Source: Flaviramulus basaltis
GTDB taxonomy: Bacteria; Bacteroidota; Bacteroidia; Flavobacteriales; Flavobacteriaceae
Assembly: GCF_900114265.1 (NCBI RefSeq)
Contig: NZ_FPKV01000002.1
Span: forward strand, 1,240,001 to 1,304,000
Length of the DNA stretch: 64,000 bases
Direction: 5' to 3'
In this document: positions 1-8,495 of the stretch, piece after piece
Layout of the letters: the number at the start of each line of letters is the position of its first letter
How positions within the stretch are numbered: position 1 is the first letter of the stretch
The notes under the pieces: model-generated
The model's database searches: none
Told to the model about the DNA's origin: nothing
What the model saw: only the letters and a program-made list of their open reading frames with translations
Translations under genes and position numbers: made by a program

Positions 1-65
1 CAAGCTTAAAAGCCAGAGATGGCGAAATATATCATTATCCTTTAACAATCAATTTTTTAAAATAA
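1..65 (+). CDS. DUF4870-like membrane protein, C-terminal end only
   Basis: An open frame enters from the left edge and stops at a TAA at 63-65. Only about 20 residues are visible, ending in ...GEIYHYPLTINFLK. This resembles the usual C-terminus of DUF4870 small membrane proteins, where a conserved G-E-x-Y-x-Y-P-L-T-I segment precedes the end. In flavobacteria such genes are often found just before a PadR/PspC pair, which is the arrangement here. The function of DUF4870 proteins is not known. The call rests on a short tail, so it is moderate at best. Confidence 0.55.
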   Translation, partial: SLKARDGEIYHYPLTINFLK

Positions 66-136
66 ATTTCATCAAATAATCATCAATCAAATCAATCAAA
101 AAATGAACAGTTTCACAAAATTAAACGAATGATACT

Positions 137-478
137 ATGAAGATAGAAAACACAAAGGCACAAATGCGCAAAGGCGTACTAGAATTCTGCATACTTTCGG
201 TCTTAAAAGACGAAGACGCTTATGTAGCAGAAATTTTAGACACCTTAAAAGACGCTAAGTTGCTAGTGGTAGAAGGTACTATTTACCCACTACTTACACG
301 ACTTAAAAATGCTGGACTTTTAAATTACAGATGGGAAGAATCAACCTCTGGACCACCACGAAAATATTACGGTTTAACCGAAACAGGTAAGTTATTTTTA
401 AAAGAATTAAACACTACCTGGAGTGAATTACACAATGCAGTAACCATAGTAACAAGCCAAAAAACAACAAAAAAATGA
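137..478 (+). CDS. PadR-family transcriptional regulator
   Basis: The 113-residue protein is a single winged-helix domain of the PadR type. It begins with a segment like QMRKGVLEFCILSVL, continues with the recognition region around GTIYPLLTRLKNAGLL, and has the wing with GPPRKYYGLTETG near residues 72-84. These are the standard PadR landmarks, and the length matches the short PadR subfamily without a long C-terminal helix. Its stop codon overlaps the start of the next gene (ATGA at 475-478), so the two are translationally coupled. PadR proteins are usually ligand-responsive repressors. Here it most likely controls its own operon with the PspC gene and perhaps the GIN-domain genes downstream. 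The ligand is unknown. Confidence 0.93.
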   Translation: MKIENTKAQMRKGVLEFCILSVLKDEDAYVAEILDTLKDAKLLVVEGTIYPLLTRLKNAGLLNYRWEESTSGPPRKYYGLTETGKLFLKELNTTWSELHNAVTIVTSQKTTKK

Positions 479-2295
479 ATAAAACAGTCAACATAAATTT
501 AGCAGGTATATTTTTTCATATAGATGAAGATGCATACTTAAAATTACAGCGCTATTTAGAGGCTATAAAACGTTCATTCACAGACTCACAAGGTCGATCT
601 GAAATTATAGCAGATATTGAAGCACGAATTGCAGAACTTTTTAGCGAGCGTGTTCAAAACGACAAGCAAGTTATACGTATTAAAGAAGTAGACGAGGTTA
701 TTTCTATTATGGGACAACCAGAAGATTACTTAGTTGATGACGAAATTTTTGAAGATGAGCCTAAAACGTCTTATTCAAAAAAATCAACATCTTCTTCAGC
801 CTCTAAAAAACTTTTTAGAGATACGGATAACTCTTATATAGGAGGCGTATCATCTGGGTTAGCACATTACTTTGGTATTGATACTATTTGGATTCGTTTA
901 GCTTGGATACTTTTAATTTTTGGCGCAGGAACAGGAATTTTACTCTATATCTTATTATGGATTTTAGTTCCCGAGGCTAAAACAACTGCCGAAAAAATAA
1001 TGATGACAGGTGACCCTGTTAACATTACTAACATTGAAAAAAAAATCAAAGACGGTTTTGATAATGTTTCAGATGTGGCAAAAAACGTAACCGATTCTGT
1101 TGGTTCTGCAGCAAAAAATGTAACCGATTCTGTCTCAAACGCAGCAAAAAACATAGACTTTCAAAAACAAAGTAATAAGATAAAATCATCTTCAAAGACT
1201 TTTTTTGACACCGTTGGAGAAATCTTTATGTTTTTCTTAAAAGTGTTTGCAAAGTTTATTGGGATTATTCTTATAATTGTAGGTGCTTCTGCTTTAATTG
1301 GGTTAATTATTGGATTATTTTCTTTAGGTGTAGCAGATATTATCCACATCCCTGGCTTGGATATGGTAGAAATTGCTAATGCTGGAAATACTCCAATATG
1401 GTTAGTATCATTATTAAGCTTTTTCGCCATAGGTATTCCGTTCTTTTTCCTATTCTATTTAGGGTTAAAAATCTTGATTAACAATCTTAAATCTATAGGA
1501 AATATTGCAAAATTCACTTTGCTAGGTTTATGGTTAATATCACTAATATCATTAATAGTAGTTGGTATAAGACAAGCAAGTGAGTTTGCTTACGATGAAA
1601 GTTATATAGTAAAAACTGAGTTACCAATTACAGCCACAGACACTCTAACAATTAGAATGGTTAGTAATGATAATTTCAGTAATAATTTTTACAGAAATAA
1701 CCATGGTTTTAAATTAGCACATGATGATGATGGCAACAAAATAATTTATTCATCTGATGTTGATATTCGAGTTAAATCTACAACAGATTCTATTGCAACT
1801 ATTTCTATTGAAAAAAGTGCAGATGGTAGAAGTTATGAAATAGCTAGAGAACGTGCTAAAAACATAAACTATAATTTTAATTTAAGAGATAATATCCTTT
1901 TACTTGATTCTTACCTAACTACTAACCTAGAAAATAAGTTTAGCGATCAAGAAGTTGATGTTGTATTATATATACCAGAAAACACCATTGTTTATTTCAA
2001 TAATAGCACAAAGGACTACCTGCACTATAAGCAATTTGAAGGTAATATTATATCAAGAGAAGATACAAACCATTATGTGAAAATTCTTTTTGATGATGCT
2101 GAATGCTTGGATTGCCCTGAAGAAGATTTTGAAGTAAAAGTAAATACCCCAGGATTAAAAATTAACGAGGAAGGTGTTGAAATTAATTCTGATGAAGGCA
2201 ATATAAAAATTGATAACAAAGGACTTAAAGTACAATCTGAAGATGTTAAAGTAAATATAGATTCTAATGGTATTAACATAGAATCAGACAACTAA
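475..2295 (+). CDS. PspC-domain membrane protein with long C-terminal extension
   Basis: The 606-residue protein has a soluble N-terminal region (about 1-90). A PspC domain follows near residues 112-168, with the typical pattern FRDTDNSYIGGVSSGLAHYFGID leading into a transmembrane helix. Further membrane helices lie around residues 255-370. The C-terminal half is extracytoplasmic and ends in a run of short repeats rich in Asn, Asp, Val and Lys (about 550-606) that may form a beta-solenoid. PspC in enterobacteria is an inner-membrane part of the phage-shock response. Bacteroidota versions like this one are usually paired with PadR and GIN-domain genes, as here. I infer a role in sensing or buffering envelope stress. 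It overlaps the PadR gene by 4 bp. Confidence 0.88.
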   Translation: MNKTVNINLAGIFFHIDEDAYLKLQRYLEAIKRSFTDSQGRSEIIADIEARIAELFSERVQNDKQVIRIKEVDEVISIMGQPEDYLVDDEIFEDEPKTSYSKKSTSSSASKKLFRDTDNSYIGGVSSGLAHYFGIDTIWIRLAWILLIFGAGTGILLYILLWILVPEAKTTAEKIMMTGDPVNITNIEKKIKDGFDNVSDVAKNVTDSVGSAAKNVTDSVSNAAKNIDFQKQSNKIKSSSKTFFDTVGEIFMFFLKVFAKFIGIILIIVGASALIGLIIGLFSLGVADIIHIPGLDMVEIANAGNTPIWLVSLLSFFAIGIPFFFLFYLGLKILINNLKSIGNIAKFTLLGLWLISLISLIVVGIRQASEFAYDESYIVKTELPITATDTLTIRMVSNDNFSNNFYRNNHGFKLAHDDDGNKIIYSSDVDIRVKSTTDSIATISIEKSADGRSYEIARERAKNINYNFNLRDNILLLDSYLTTNLENKFSDQEVDVVLYIPENTIVYFNNSTKDYLHYKQFEGNIISREDTNHYVKILFDDAECLDCPEEDFEVKVNTPGLKINEEGVEINSDEGNIKIDNKGLKVQSEDVKVNIDSNGINIESDN

Positions 2296-2400
2296 CAATT
2301 CATCATAAAAAAATAACAGTTCAGATATTTAAGTTACTAATCAACACTGTTTTAAAAGATATTTGAACAATAAATTAAATCAATCATAAAACGAACAATC

Positions 2401-3129
2401 ATGACAACACTAATCAAATTTATTGTAGCAACCGTATTAAGCTTAATGCTTTTTTCATGCAATTTTGACCTAAACCTAAACTCTGGAGTAAGAGGAAATG
2501 GAAACGTAATAAAACAAGAAAGAACTGTTAATGAACCATTCTCTACAATAAAAGCTACTGAAGGTTTAGATGTATACTTAACACAAAGTAATAACGAAAG
2601 CATTACTGTTGAAGCTGATGAGAATTTACATGAGCTAATTATGACGGAAATTGAAGATGGTGTTTTAAAAATTCATACTAAAGAAAATATTGGCAATGCC
2701 ACTTCAAAAAAAGTAATGGTAAGCTTTAAGGATATTTCAAGTATAATATCTACAAGCGGAAGTGATGTTTTCTCAACAAACACCATTATAGTTGAAACTT
2801 TAAATTTAAAATCAACTAGCGGAAGTGATATGAAGCTAGATGTAAATACTTCTGTTTTACATTGTAATTCTACTAGTGGAAGCGATATGCATTTATCTGG
2901 AAAAACATTAAAACTTATTGCCGAAGCAACTAGCGGAAGTGATATAAAGGCTGCAGATTTAATAGCAGAATCTAGCGAAGTTAGAGCTACTAGTGGTGCA
3001 GATATCACAGTAAACACTTCTAAAGAATTAACTGCAAGAGCAAGCAGTGGCGGAGATGTAAAATATTATGGCAATCCAGAAAAAGTGAATAAAAACGATA
3101 GTCCTTCAGGAAGCATCGTACAAAAATAA
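2401..3129 (+). CDS. GIN-domain (DUF2807) lipoprotein
   Basis: The 242-residue protein starts with a lipoprotein signal ending in LMLFSC near residue 20, so it is probably membrane-anchored outside the cytoplasm. The mature part begins with G-x-G-x-V and an F-x-x-I-x-A-x-x-G-L-D-V-Y segment, the usual opening of DUF2807 'head GIN' domains. The rest is a stack of rungs, each carrying a T-S-G-S-D-type turn. At least six such turns lie between about residues 118 and 220, which suggests a right-handed beta-helix. GIN-domain proteins have no defined biochemical activity. It lies 105 bp after the PspC gene and is probably in the same transcription unit. A hairpin after its stop probably ends that unit. 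Confidence 0.88.
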   Translation: MTTLIKFIVATVLSLMLFSCNFDLNLNSGVRGNGNVIKQERTVNEPFSTIKATEGLDVYLTQSNNESITVEADENLHELIMTEIEDGVLKIHTKENIGNATSKKVMVSFKDISSIISTSGSDVFSTNTIIVETLNLKSTSGSDMKLDVNTSVLHCNSTSGSDMHLSGKTLKLIAEATSGSDIKAADLIAESSEVRATSGADITVNTSKELTARASSGGDVKYYGNPEKVNKNDSPSGSIVQK

Positions 3130-3158
3130 ACCAACCAATAATCAACCAAATTTTTTTT

Positions 3159-3200
3159 AAAACCATTTCAAACTTAGCTAAAAAGTTTGGGATGGTTTTT
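3159..3200 (+). terminator. Rho-independent terminator after the GIN lipoprotein gene
   Basis: An inverted repeat pairs AACCAT with ATGGTT and CAAACTT with AAGTTTG around a short loop, followed by a T run at 3196-3200. It lies 30 bp after the stop codon at 3129. Confidence 0.75.
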
Positions 3201-3212
3201 GCTTTATATTTG
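3186..3212 (+). promoter_or_regulatory. Candidate promoter of the second GIN gene
   Basis: A perfect TAnnTTTG box (TATATTTG) lies at 3205-3212, 26 bp before the ATG at 3239. A TTTG lies at 3186-3189, but the spacer is only 15 nt, shorter than the usual 17-23 nt of Bacteroidota promoters. The -7 box is convincing and the -33 box is weak. The preceding terminator supports separate transcription of the downstream gene. Confidence 0.4.
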
Positions 3213-3238
3213 TATGAATAATTAATTCAAATTTCACA

Positions 3239-4075
3239 ATGAAAAAAATTCTTATTGCGTTCTTTTTTTGTTTATTAATAAACGGCCTTTCTATTGCTCA
3301 AAACCCCGAGAAAGTTAAAGGAAACAGAAATGTAACAACACAATTAACTGATATCGATTCCTTTCATACTATAGCGCTTGATGAAGATTTTAAAGTAGAT
3401 ATAATATATAGTCAAAATGCTTCAGTTGAAATAGAAACTGATGAAAACCTTCATGAGTTTATAAAATTTGAAGTTATAGACAGTGTACTTACTTTTAAAA
3501 AAACCACTAAAATAACATCTAAAAAACGACTAGATATTAAGGTGACCTACAATGAATTCTTAAAACATATTATAACCTCTGGTAATGCTGAAATATTATC
3601 ACTTTCCACAATGAATTTAAAAAATGGAACTCTAAAAACTAGAGGTTCCTCTAAAGCTGGATTAACTATAAAATCTGATGATTTTAGTTTTAATGGTGAT
3701 GATAAATCTAAAGTAAAATTAAATTTAACAAGTGAAAATTGCACGTTAAACTTAAGTGGCTACAGTAAAATTGAAGCCCTTATTAATACATCTCAAATTT
3801 CTGCCACATTATACCAACGTGCTAATGCAGATATTGAAGGTACTTGTAATAATGCAACCTTAGAACTTGATAACAACACACAACTTAATGCAAAAAATTT
3901 CACAATAAATAACTGTAGCATAGTTAGTTCAATAGGTAGTGATGCTTATCTTGAAGTTTTAGAAAACATTACCATTGATGCTTCAGGAACTTGCGCCATA
4001 TACTTATATGAAAACCCGAAAATTGTTATAAATAAACTTACAGACACATCAAAACTTCAAAAGAAAGTTAAATAA
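3239..4075 (+). CDS. GIN-domain (DUF2807) secreted protein
   Basis: The 278-residue protein has an ordinary signal peptide ending near SIAQ (residues 1-21). A DUF2807-type domain follows, with the same opening pattern as the neighbouring lipoprotein: G-N-R-N-V, then F-H-T-I-A-L-D-E-D-F-K-V-D-I. Both proteins share a D-E-N-L-H-E motif about 70 residues in, so they are clear paralogues. The C-terminal half forms repeating beta-rungs but lacks the regular T-S-G-S-D turns. Its function is unknown. It probably acts in the periplasm or on the surface with the PspC protein. It has its own promoter-like box and ends only 16 bp before the left candidate attachment repeat of the island. Confidence 0.82.
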   Translation: MKKILIAFFFCLLINGLSIAQNPEKVKGNRNVTTQLTDIDSFHTIALDEDFKVDIIYSQNASVEIETDENLHEFIKFEVIDSVLTFKKTTKITSKKRLDIKVTYNEFLKHIITSGNAEILSLSTMNLKNGTLKTRGSSKAGLTIKSDDFSFNGDDKSKVKLNLTSENCTLNLSGYSKIEALINTSQISATLYQRANADIEGTCNNATLELDNNTQLNAKNFTINNCSIVSSIGSDAYLEVLENITIDASGTCAIYLYENPKIVINKLTDTSKLQKKVK

Positions 4076-4091
4076 CAAGTGATATAATTTT

Positions 4092-4104
4092 GTCGGGATG
4101 ACAG
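4092..4104 (+). repeat. Candidate left attachment repeat
   Basis: GTCGGGATGACAG is identical to the acceptor end of tRNA-Pro at 21014-21026 and lies in the same orientation. It sits 16 bp after the stop codon of the second GIN gene. The match does not extend beyond 13 bp on either side. Confidence 0.5.
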
Positions 4105-4163
4105 AACTAACTAACAAGTCATAAGTAACTTTATATCAATATTTTAATACTAAAAATTCAGTA

Positions 4164-4183
4164 TGATTCACCGAATTGTACAC
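4164..4183 (+). repeat. Sub-terminal direct repeat, left copy
   Basis: This 20-bp sequence matches 20893-20912 at 18 of 20 positions in the same orientation. It shares the core TCACCGAAT and GTACAC. It could be an arm-type binding site for the integrase or excision factor. No gene explains it. Confidence 0.45.
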
Positions 4184-4324
4184 TAAAATCAAAAAGAACT
4201 ATTAAAAAACAAAATTTGTTTGCTTTTGTTATAATAAATATACAAATAATATTAAACCTAAGATTAATTAAAGAGATTATTTTAATTAAAAATTTGTATT
4301 GGCTGATCTAAAATTAATAAAGAT

Positions 4325-5236
4325 TTATAATTTTTTAATCAATGAGGCACCATTACTAATAATGGTGTTTTTATTATCACTTAAAATACTTGGTAACTTA
4401 TTTATGTATTTACTTTTATTACCTTCATATTCTTCTAGTTGTATAGTAATATTTAGAACTCCATATTTCTCCAATCCTTCAATATCAGAAAAAATTGGGA
4501 TGTCATAATACCAAGGTGACAGAATGGGAGTTTTTATTTGATTCTTGTATCCATACTTAAGATTTCTAAAATCATATTCTTGTTCAATTAAAGTTTTTTT
4601 ATTGGGAGCACCATTAGAATCTCTCCACTGTCCTTCTATTAGAATAGATACTTTTGCATTTAAATCCTCATCGTTATAAATTTTAGTTTTCGAAAAAAAA
4701 ACTCTTAACTCATTAAAACTTAACTTTGTAATTCCTGGGTTTTCAGAATCAGAGATAAATTCAATTACAGCATGAAAATTTAATAAGTCATCATATTCAT
4801 TACGGATAATATCTTTAATACTAAGTACAGTTTCTTCACCTCTTGAAGTGGAACTTTTATTGAATTCTTCAGTTAATAATTTATTAACTCTAACTTTTTC
4901 ATATTTGTTTATTGGTTTGGAGTATTTTTTAATATGTATTGATTTATAAGTTTTTTCAATTACTCCTAAATCTGTATTGTAATAATCATTTATAGAAATT
5001 GATTGAGAATAAGAACTAGTTAATGACTTAGCAGATTCTTCAGCTAAATAATTTGCTCCAAAAAATAAACCTTGAATAACTGCTTCTATAACACCTCCTC
5101 TTGTAGTAGGTTTTTTTAATTCAATTACAAATTCTTCATCTGCTTTTATATTTGCTCTTTGATGTGTTGCACATGAAAAAACAAAAAGAATTAAGGGGAC
5201 TAAAAAAAAATATTTCCTAAGAGGATTCCTATCCAT
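4325..5236 (-). CDS. Predicted lipoprotein of unknown function
   Basis: The 303-residue protein begins with a lipoprotein signal (hydrophobic stretch, then LFVFSC at about residue 22). The mature part starts with a short low-complexity linker, then a mixed alpha/beta region with an R-G-G-V-I-E-A-V-I-Q-G-L-F-F-G-A segment near residue 46 that may be a short amphipathic or membrane-active helix. I do not recognise a family. The ATG at 5236 is chosen because the signal sequence starts there. It is transcribed divergently from the trypsin-like protease gene, with about 160 bp between the two starts, so the two could share regulation. It lies inside the island and may be an accessory or immunity-like partner of the protease operon, but that is only position-based inference. 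Confidence 0.7.
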   Translation of the reverse strand: MDRNPLRKYFFLVPLILFVFSCATHQRANIKADEEFVIELKKPTTRGGVIEAVIQGLFFGANYLAEESAKSLTSSYSQSISINDYYNTDLGVIEKTYKSIHIKKYSKPINKYEKVRVNKLLTEEFNKSSTSRGEETVLSIKDIIRNEYDDLLNFHAVIEFISDSENPGITKLSFNELRVFFSKTKIYNDEDLNAKVSILIEGQWRDSNGAPNKKTLIEQEYDFRNLKYGYKNQIKTPILSPWYYDIPIFSDIEGLEKYGVLNITIQLEEYEGNKSKYINKLPSILSDNKNTIISNGASLIKKL

Positions 5237-5395
5237 TATATAAAATTAACATTAATTATTTTTTTTAATAATTGTTCTAAAAATCGATTATAGCATAAAA
5301 AAAGTAAATTTATGAAGAATTTTGTTAAATTTATGTTTACCTACAATATTTTGATAAATATAAATTTATTAATTAATTCTTCTAATTTATTTAAT

Positions 5396-6967
5396 ATGAA
5401 ACATTTAACTTTAATTATTCTGTCATTATTTTCAAACTTTATAATTAGCTCTCAAGAAAAAGATATTCCATTTGAATATCCATTTGGAGAACCAGGTAAA
5501 GATGACTCCAGAGGTGTATACGGTAATGATGACAGAAAAGATGTAACAGATGCAGAAGGTATAGGAGATTTTGTTAGAGCCACCGCATCTATGATAAATA
5601 AAAGTAATCTTATTATAAATGATGATGGTAACTATTTATTTTACGGAACAACCTTGAGAGACAGATTAGTCAAAGCACATAATAGCAATAATTTTGATAA
5701 AAATGTTAAATTTTTAGATCAACCTACAATTGCAGTCTGTACTGGTTTTTTAATTGCACCTGATATTCTTGTTACCGCTGGTCATTGCATTGATAATATT
5801 TATCAAGCAGAGAACTATGTTTGGGTATTTGATTATACTAATGAACTTGATTTCATTCAAAGTAAAGTTTATAATGGAAAAAAATACATTGTAGTTGACC
5901 CCAAGAATGTCTATGAAGTGTCAGAGGTTATTGCTTCATTAGATGATGACATGGAAGACGATATGGATGACTACTCAATTTTAAGACTTAAATTAAAGTC
6001 CGATAGAGATCCATATAGGTTTAGAACCAGTGGTGAAATTGGATTGTCTTCTAAAATCTACACAATTGGAAGTCCATCTGGATTACCTCTTAAATTTGCA
6101 GATAATGCAACTGTACTTTATAACTCTGAAGATAAATACTTTCAAACCGATATTGATGTTTTTCCTGGTAATTCTGGAGGTCCGGCTTTTGCTCAGTTTG
6201 GATTTCTTGAAGGTATAGTTGTGAGAACAGGTGCCAAATCCCTTCAAGATGGATCATCAACTGCTGATTATATGTTTGATCAGAACTGTAATTGTATTCA
6301 AACATTACAATTTTCCAATGCAAAAAACGCATACCCCTCAGATATCCATCGAATCAAAGAAATACCTTATGAGATTATTTATATGACTTTATATGAAAAC
6401 CTAGAATATGCCATAGAAAATGGCTTAAATGATAGATTGGAAGCTTGGTTGAGATATTCTTGGATTATTGATCATGAATATACTGTTAACAGAGGAGCTT
6501 TGCAATTTGTTGCGGCTAAAGCCAATAATTTAGAGGGACTTCGACCTATAATGGAAAATAGTGAACAAGAAGTTTTTGATAATAATGGGCGTAATTTACT
6601 TTTTTATGCTATTGAAAATGATAATTTGGAAATGGTGGAATATTTATTAGAACAAAGATTATTAATTAATTTAGAAGATAATAGTAATAAAACACCTCTG
6701 CAACATGCCGTTTTATTAGATAAAGACAATTTGACTCTATATTTAATTAATAATGGTGGTGATGTGAATAAGTTAGATGATTTTGGTAATAACCTTTTAC
6801 ACTATGCAGCTATTAATGGGAATTTAAATTTAAGCAAAACTCTTGTTGATAAAGGTGTAAGTGCTAAAACTAAAAATTATGACAAAAAATATCCAGAAAA
6901 ATTAGCAAAGAAAAACAAGCATAAAGTCTTGGCTAGATACCTTAAAAAGGTTAGAAAATCCCAATAA
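5396..6967 (+). CDS. Exported trypsin-like serine protease with C-terminal ankyrin repeats
   Basis: From the ATG at 5396 the protein has 523 residues. I prefer this start to the in-frame ATG at 5312 because a signal peptide (hydrophobic, ending near FIISSQ) begins here. The protease domain shows a complete chymotrypsin-type triad: His130 in VTAGHC, Asp192 in DDYSIL and Ser260 in GNSGGP. The C-terminal part (about 365-520) contains three to four ankyrin repeats, for example NNLLHYAAINGNLNLSKTLVDKG, which usually bind proteins. Trypsin-like proteases with added interaction repeats are known from bacterial conflict systems, but most of those are cytosolic. It is the first gene of a four-gene operon, and a gap of 93 bp precedes the chosen start of the next gene. 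It could activate the downstream proteases by cleavage (inference). Confidence 0.85.
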   Translation: MKHLTLIILSLFSNFIISSQEKDIPFEYPFGEPGKDDSRGVYGNDDRKDVTDAEGIGDFVRATASMINKSNLIINDDGNYLFYGTTLRDRLVKAHNSNNFDKNVKFLDQPTIAVCTGFLIAPDILVTAGHCIDNIYQAENYVWVFDYTNELDFIQSKVYNGKKYIVVDPKNVYEVSEVIASLDDDMEDDMDDYSILRLKLKSDRDPYRFRTSGEIGLSSKIYTIGSPSGLPLKFADNATVLYNSEDKYFQTDIDVFPGNSGGPAFAQFGFLEGIVVRTGAKSLQDGSSTADYMFDQNCNCIQTLQFSNAKNAYPSDIHRIKEIPYEIIYMTLYENLEYAIENGLNDRLEAWLRYSWIIDHEYTVNRGALQFVAAKANNLEGLRPIMENSEQEVFDNNGRNLLFYAIENDNLEMVEYLLEQRLLINLEDNSNKTPLQHAVLLDKDNLTLYLINNGGDVNKLDDFGNNLLHYAAINGNLNLSKTLVDKGVSAKTKNYDKKYPEKLAKKNKHKVLARYLKKVRKSQ

Positions 6968-7060
6968 AAATTTAATTTTAATTAAATCAAAAAAATGCAA
7001 AGATTAATTTTGGCATCCATTTTGTCAGGATGTTATAGTTTATTGGCAAAAAAGCACATT

Positions 7061-8485
7061 ATGAATATACAAAATACACTTACGTTTTTATTCTTACTAT
7101 TGACTATAAATATTTTTTCTCAAGAGAAGTATAAAGTAGTTTATGATTATGATTCTGAAAAAATAGCCTATTACAAGGTTGATAAGGCTAACAAGGTTAC
7201 AGACACATTAGTAAAACCCCAAATTAAGCGAAATAGTTTAGTGGAAATTGAATTAAAAAATATTAATCCTTTTGCGGTAGATGTAATTGCGGATGTAAAA
7301 GAAGAACAAGTCTTTAGTTCTGAAGGAGGATTTGATTTTAGCTCAATCATGGGAAGAGTAAATTCATTTTCAAACGGAAAATTAAATCTTAATATTGCAA
7401 ACTTACCTACTGATAATATTTCTAGTAAATCGGAATCTAGAGGTATCACAATTTCAAATAACTTTTCAGATCTTAATGACAAGACCTCGAACATATCAGC
7501 CTTAAAAACAACATTAGTTTCTAATCTCTTAAACCCAAATCTTAATAAGGCTTACATTTTAGACAATATTATAAAAACTGCTTCATTAGAAAAAGATGCG
7601 AGACTGCCTGATCCAAACCAGAATTTTTATGTTTATCTAACACAACTTGAAAAAATTGTTTTAGAAGATAAATCTAGTTTGGTAATGGATATAAATGAAA
7701 TTACTAAGGAGGTTGACTCGCAAATGGATTCTGAAAAAACACTGTCAAGGGGTGAGTTAAAAGAACGGAATTATCTATCTAATGATTTACAAAAGCTTTT
7801 GAGTTCATTAAATGAATCAGCTTTTCAAACGGTTGAAGATCTTAATAAAATTAAATCTTTATTTACACTGTTAGAAGCATCAAATTTTACTAGAACTTAT
7901 GATTATCAGATTGAAGCAGATAAAATTAATATTGAATTAAAATTTATAAAAAGTGTATTTGCTAATTCTTTAGATAATTCTGAAAATAGTATTGGTAATA
8001 ATAATACCCTTAAAACTAGAAATATTAAATTATATTCAAAAGGAGGTTTTAAAGTTAATACTGGTATTGCATTAACTTTAAATAGTTTCGGTTCAAAATC
8101 TAAAGATTTTTATATTTCTGAAGATGGTACTATTGGGGGGGGTTCAAATAATTATTTAACACCCAATTTAAGTACCATGATTAATTTTTATCCATATATG
8201 GGTGAAAATTTTAACCTTGGAGGATCCTTTGGTTTATCAATACCAATTTCTGGTGATAACAATATAAATGGTATAAGTTTTTTACTAGGTCCATCAGCTC
8301 ATTTTGGAAGTAAAAGTAGATTGTCTCTTTCTGGTGGTCTTGCTTATGGTCCAGTTAAAGCCTTAATAAATGGACTTGAAATTGGGGATTCAACATCATT
8401 AAGTTCAATAGATAATCTTACCAAAACTGTTTACGATTTTGGTTATTTTTTCGGGATATCCTTTAATCTATTTGATTTAAACTAA
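7061..8485 (+). CDS. Exported protein with outer-membrane barrel-like C-terminus
   Basis: From the ATG at 7061 the protein has 474 residues. This start gives a clear signal peptide (TLTFLFLLLTINIFSQ), while the in-frame ATG at 6995 would add 22 residues of less typical sequence. The first two thirds are mostly helical and polar with no family I recognise. The last 150 residues or so have alternating hydrophobic/polar strands with many Gly and aromatic residues and end in ...GISFNLFDLN, like an outer-membrane beta-barrel. It lies between the protease and caspase genes, only 10 bp before the caspase start. I infer that it anchors or exports the system at the outer membrane. An 8-G run at 8135-8142 falls inside the barrel region. 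Confidence 0.65.
   Translation: MNIQNTLTFLFLLLTINIFSQEKYKVVYDYDSEKIAYYKVDKANKVTDTLVKPQIKRNSLVEIELKNINPFAVDVIADVKEEQVFSSEGGFDFSSIMGRVNSFSNGKLNLNIANLPTDNISSKSESRGITISNNFSDLNDKTSNISALKTTLVSNLLNPNLNKAYILDNIIKTASLEKDARLPDPNQNFYVYLTQLEKIVLEDKSSLVMDINEITKEVDSQMDSEKTLSRGELKERNYLSNDLQKLLSSLNESAFQTVEDLNKIKSLFTLLEASNFTRTYDYQIEADKINIELKFIKSVFANSLDNSENSIGNNNTLKTRNIKLYSKGGFKVNTGIALTLNSFGSKSKDFYISEDGTIGGGSNNYLTPNLSTMINFYPYMGENFNLGGSFGLSIPISGDNNINGISFLLGPSAHFGSKSRLSLSGGLAYGPVKALINGLEIGDSTSLSSIDNLTKTVYDFGYFFGISFNLFDLN
8135..8142 (+). repeat. Poly-G tract of eight inside the barrel-like gene
   Basis: Eight consecutive G bases encode part of three Gly codons at about residue 359 of the 474-residue protein. Losing one G brings a stop after five further codons, and gaining one brings a stop after two. 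A slip in either direction would therefore truncate the barrel region. Confidence 0.9.
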
Positions 8486-8495
8486 TATAGCTAGA

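Noticed and set aside
945-1154. Minus-strand frame inside the PspC gene
   Set aside because: It lies opposite a clear coding gene and has no recognisable features.
6090-6332. Minus-strand frame inside the trypsin-like gene
   Set aside because: It lies opposite the protease domain and has no start or signal worth keeping.
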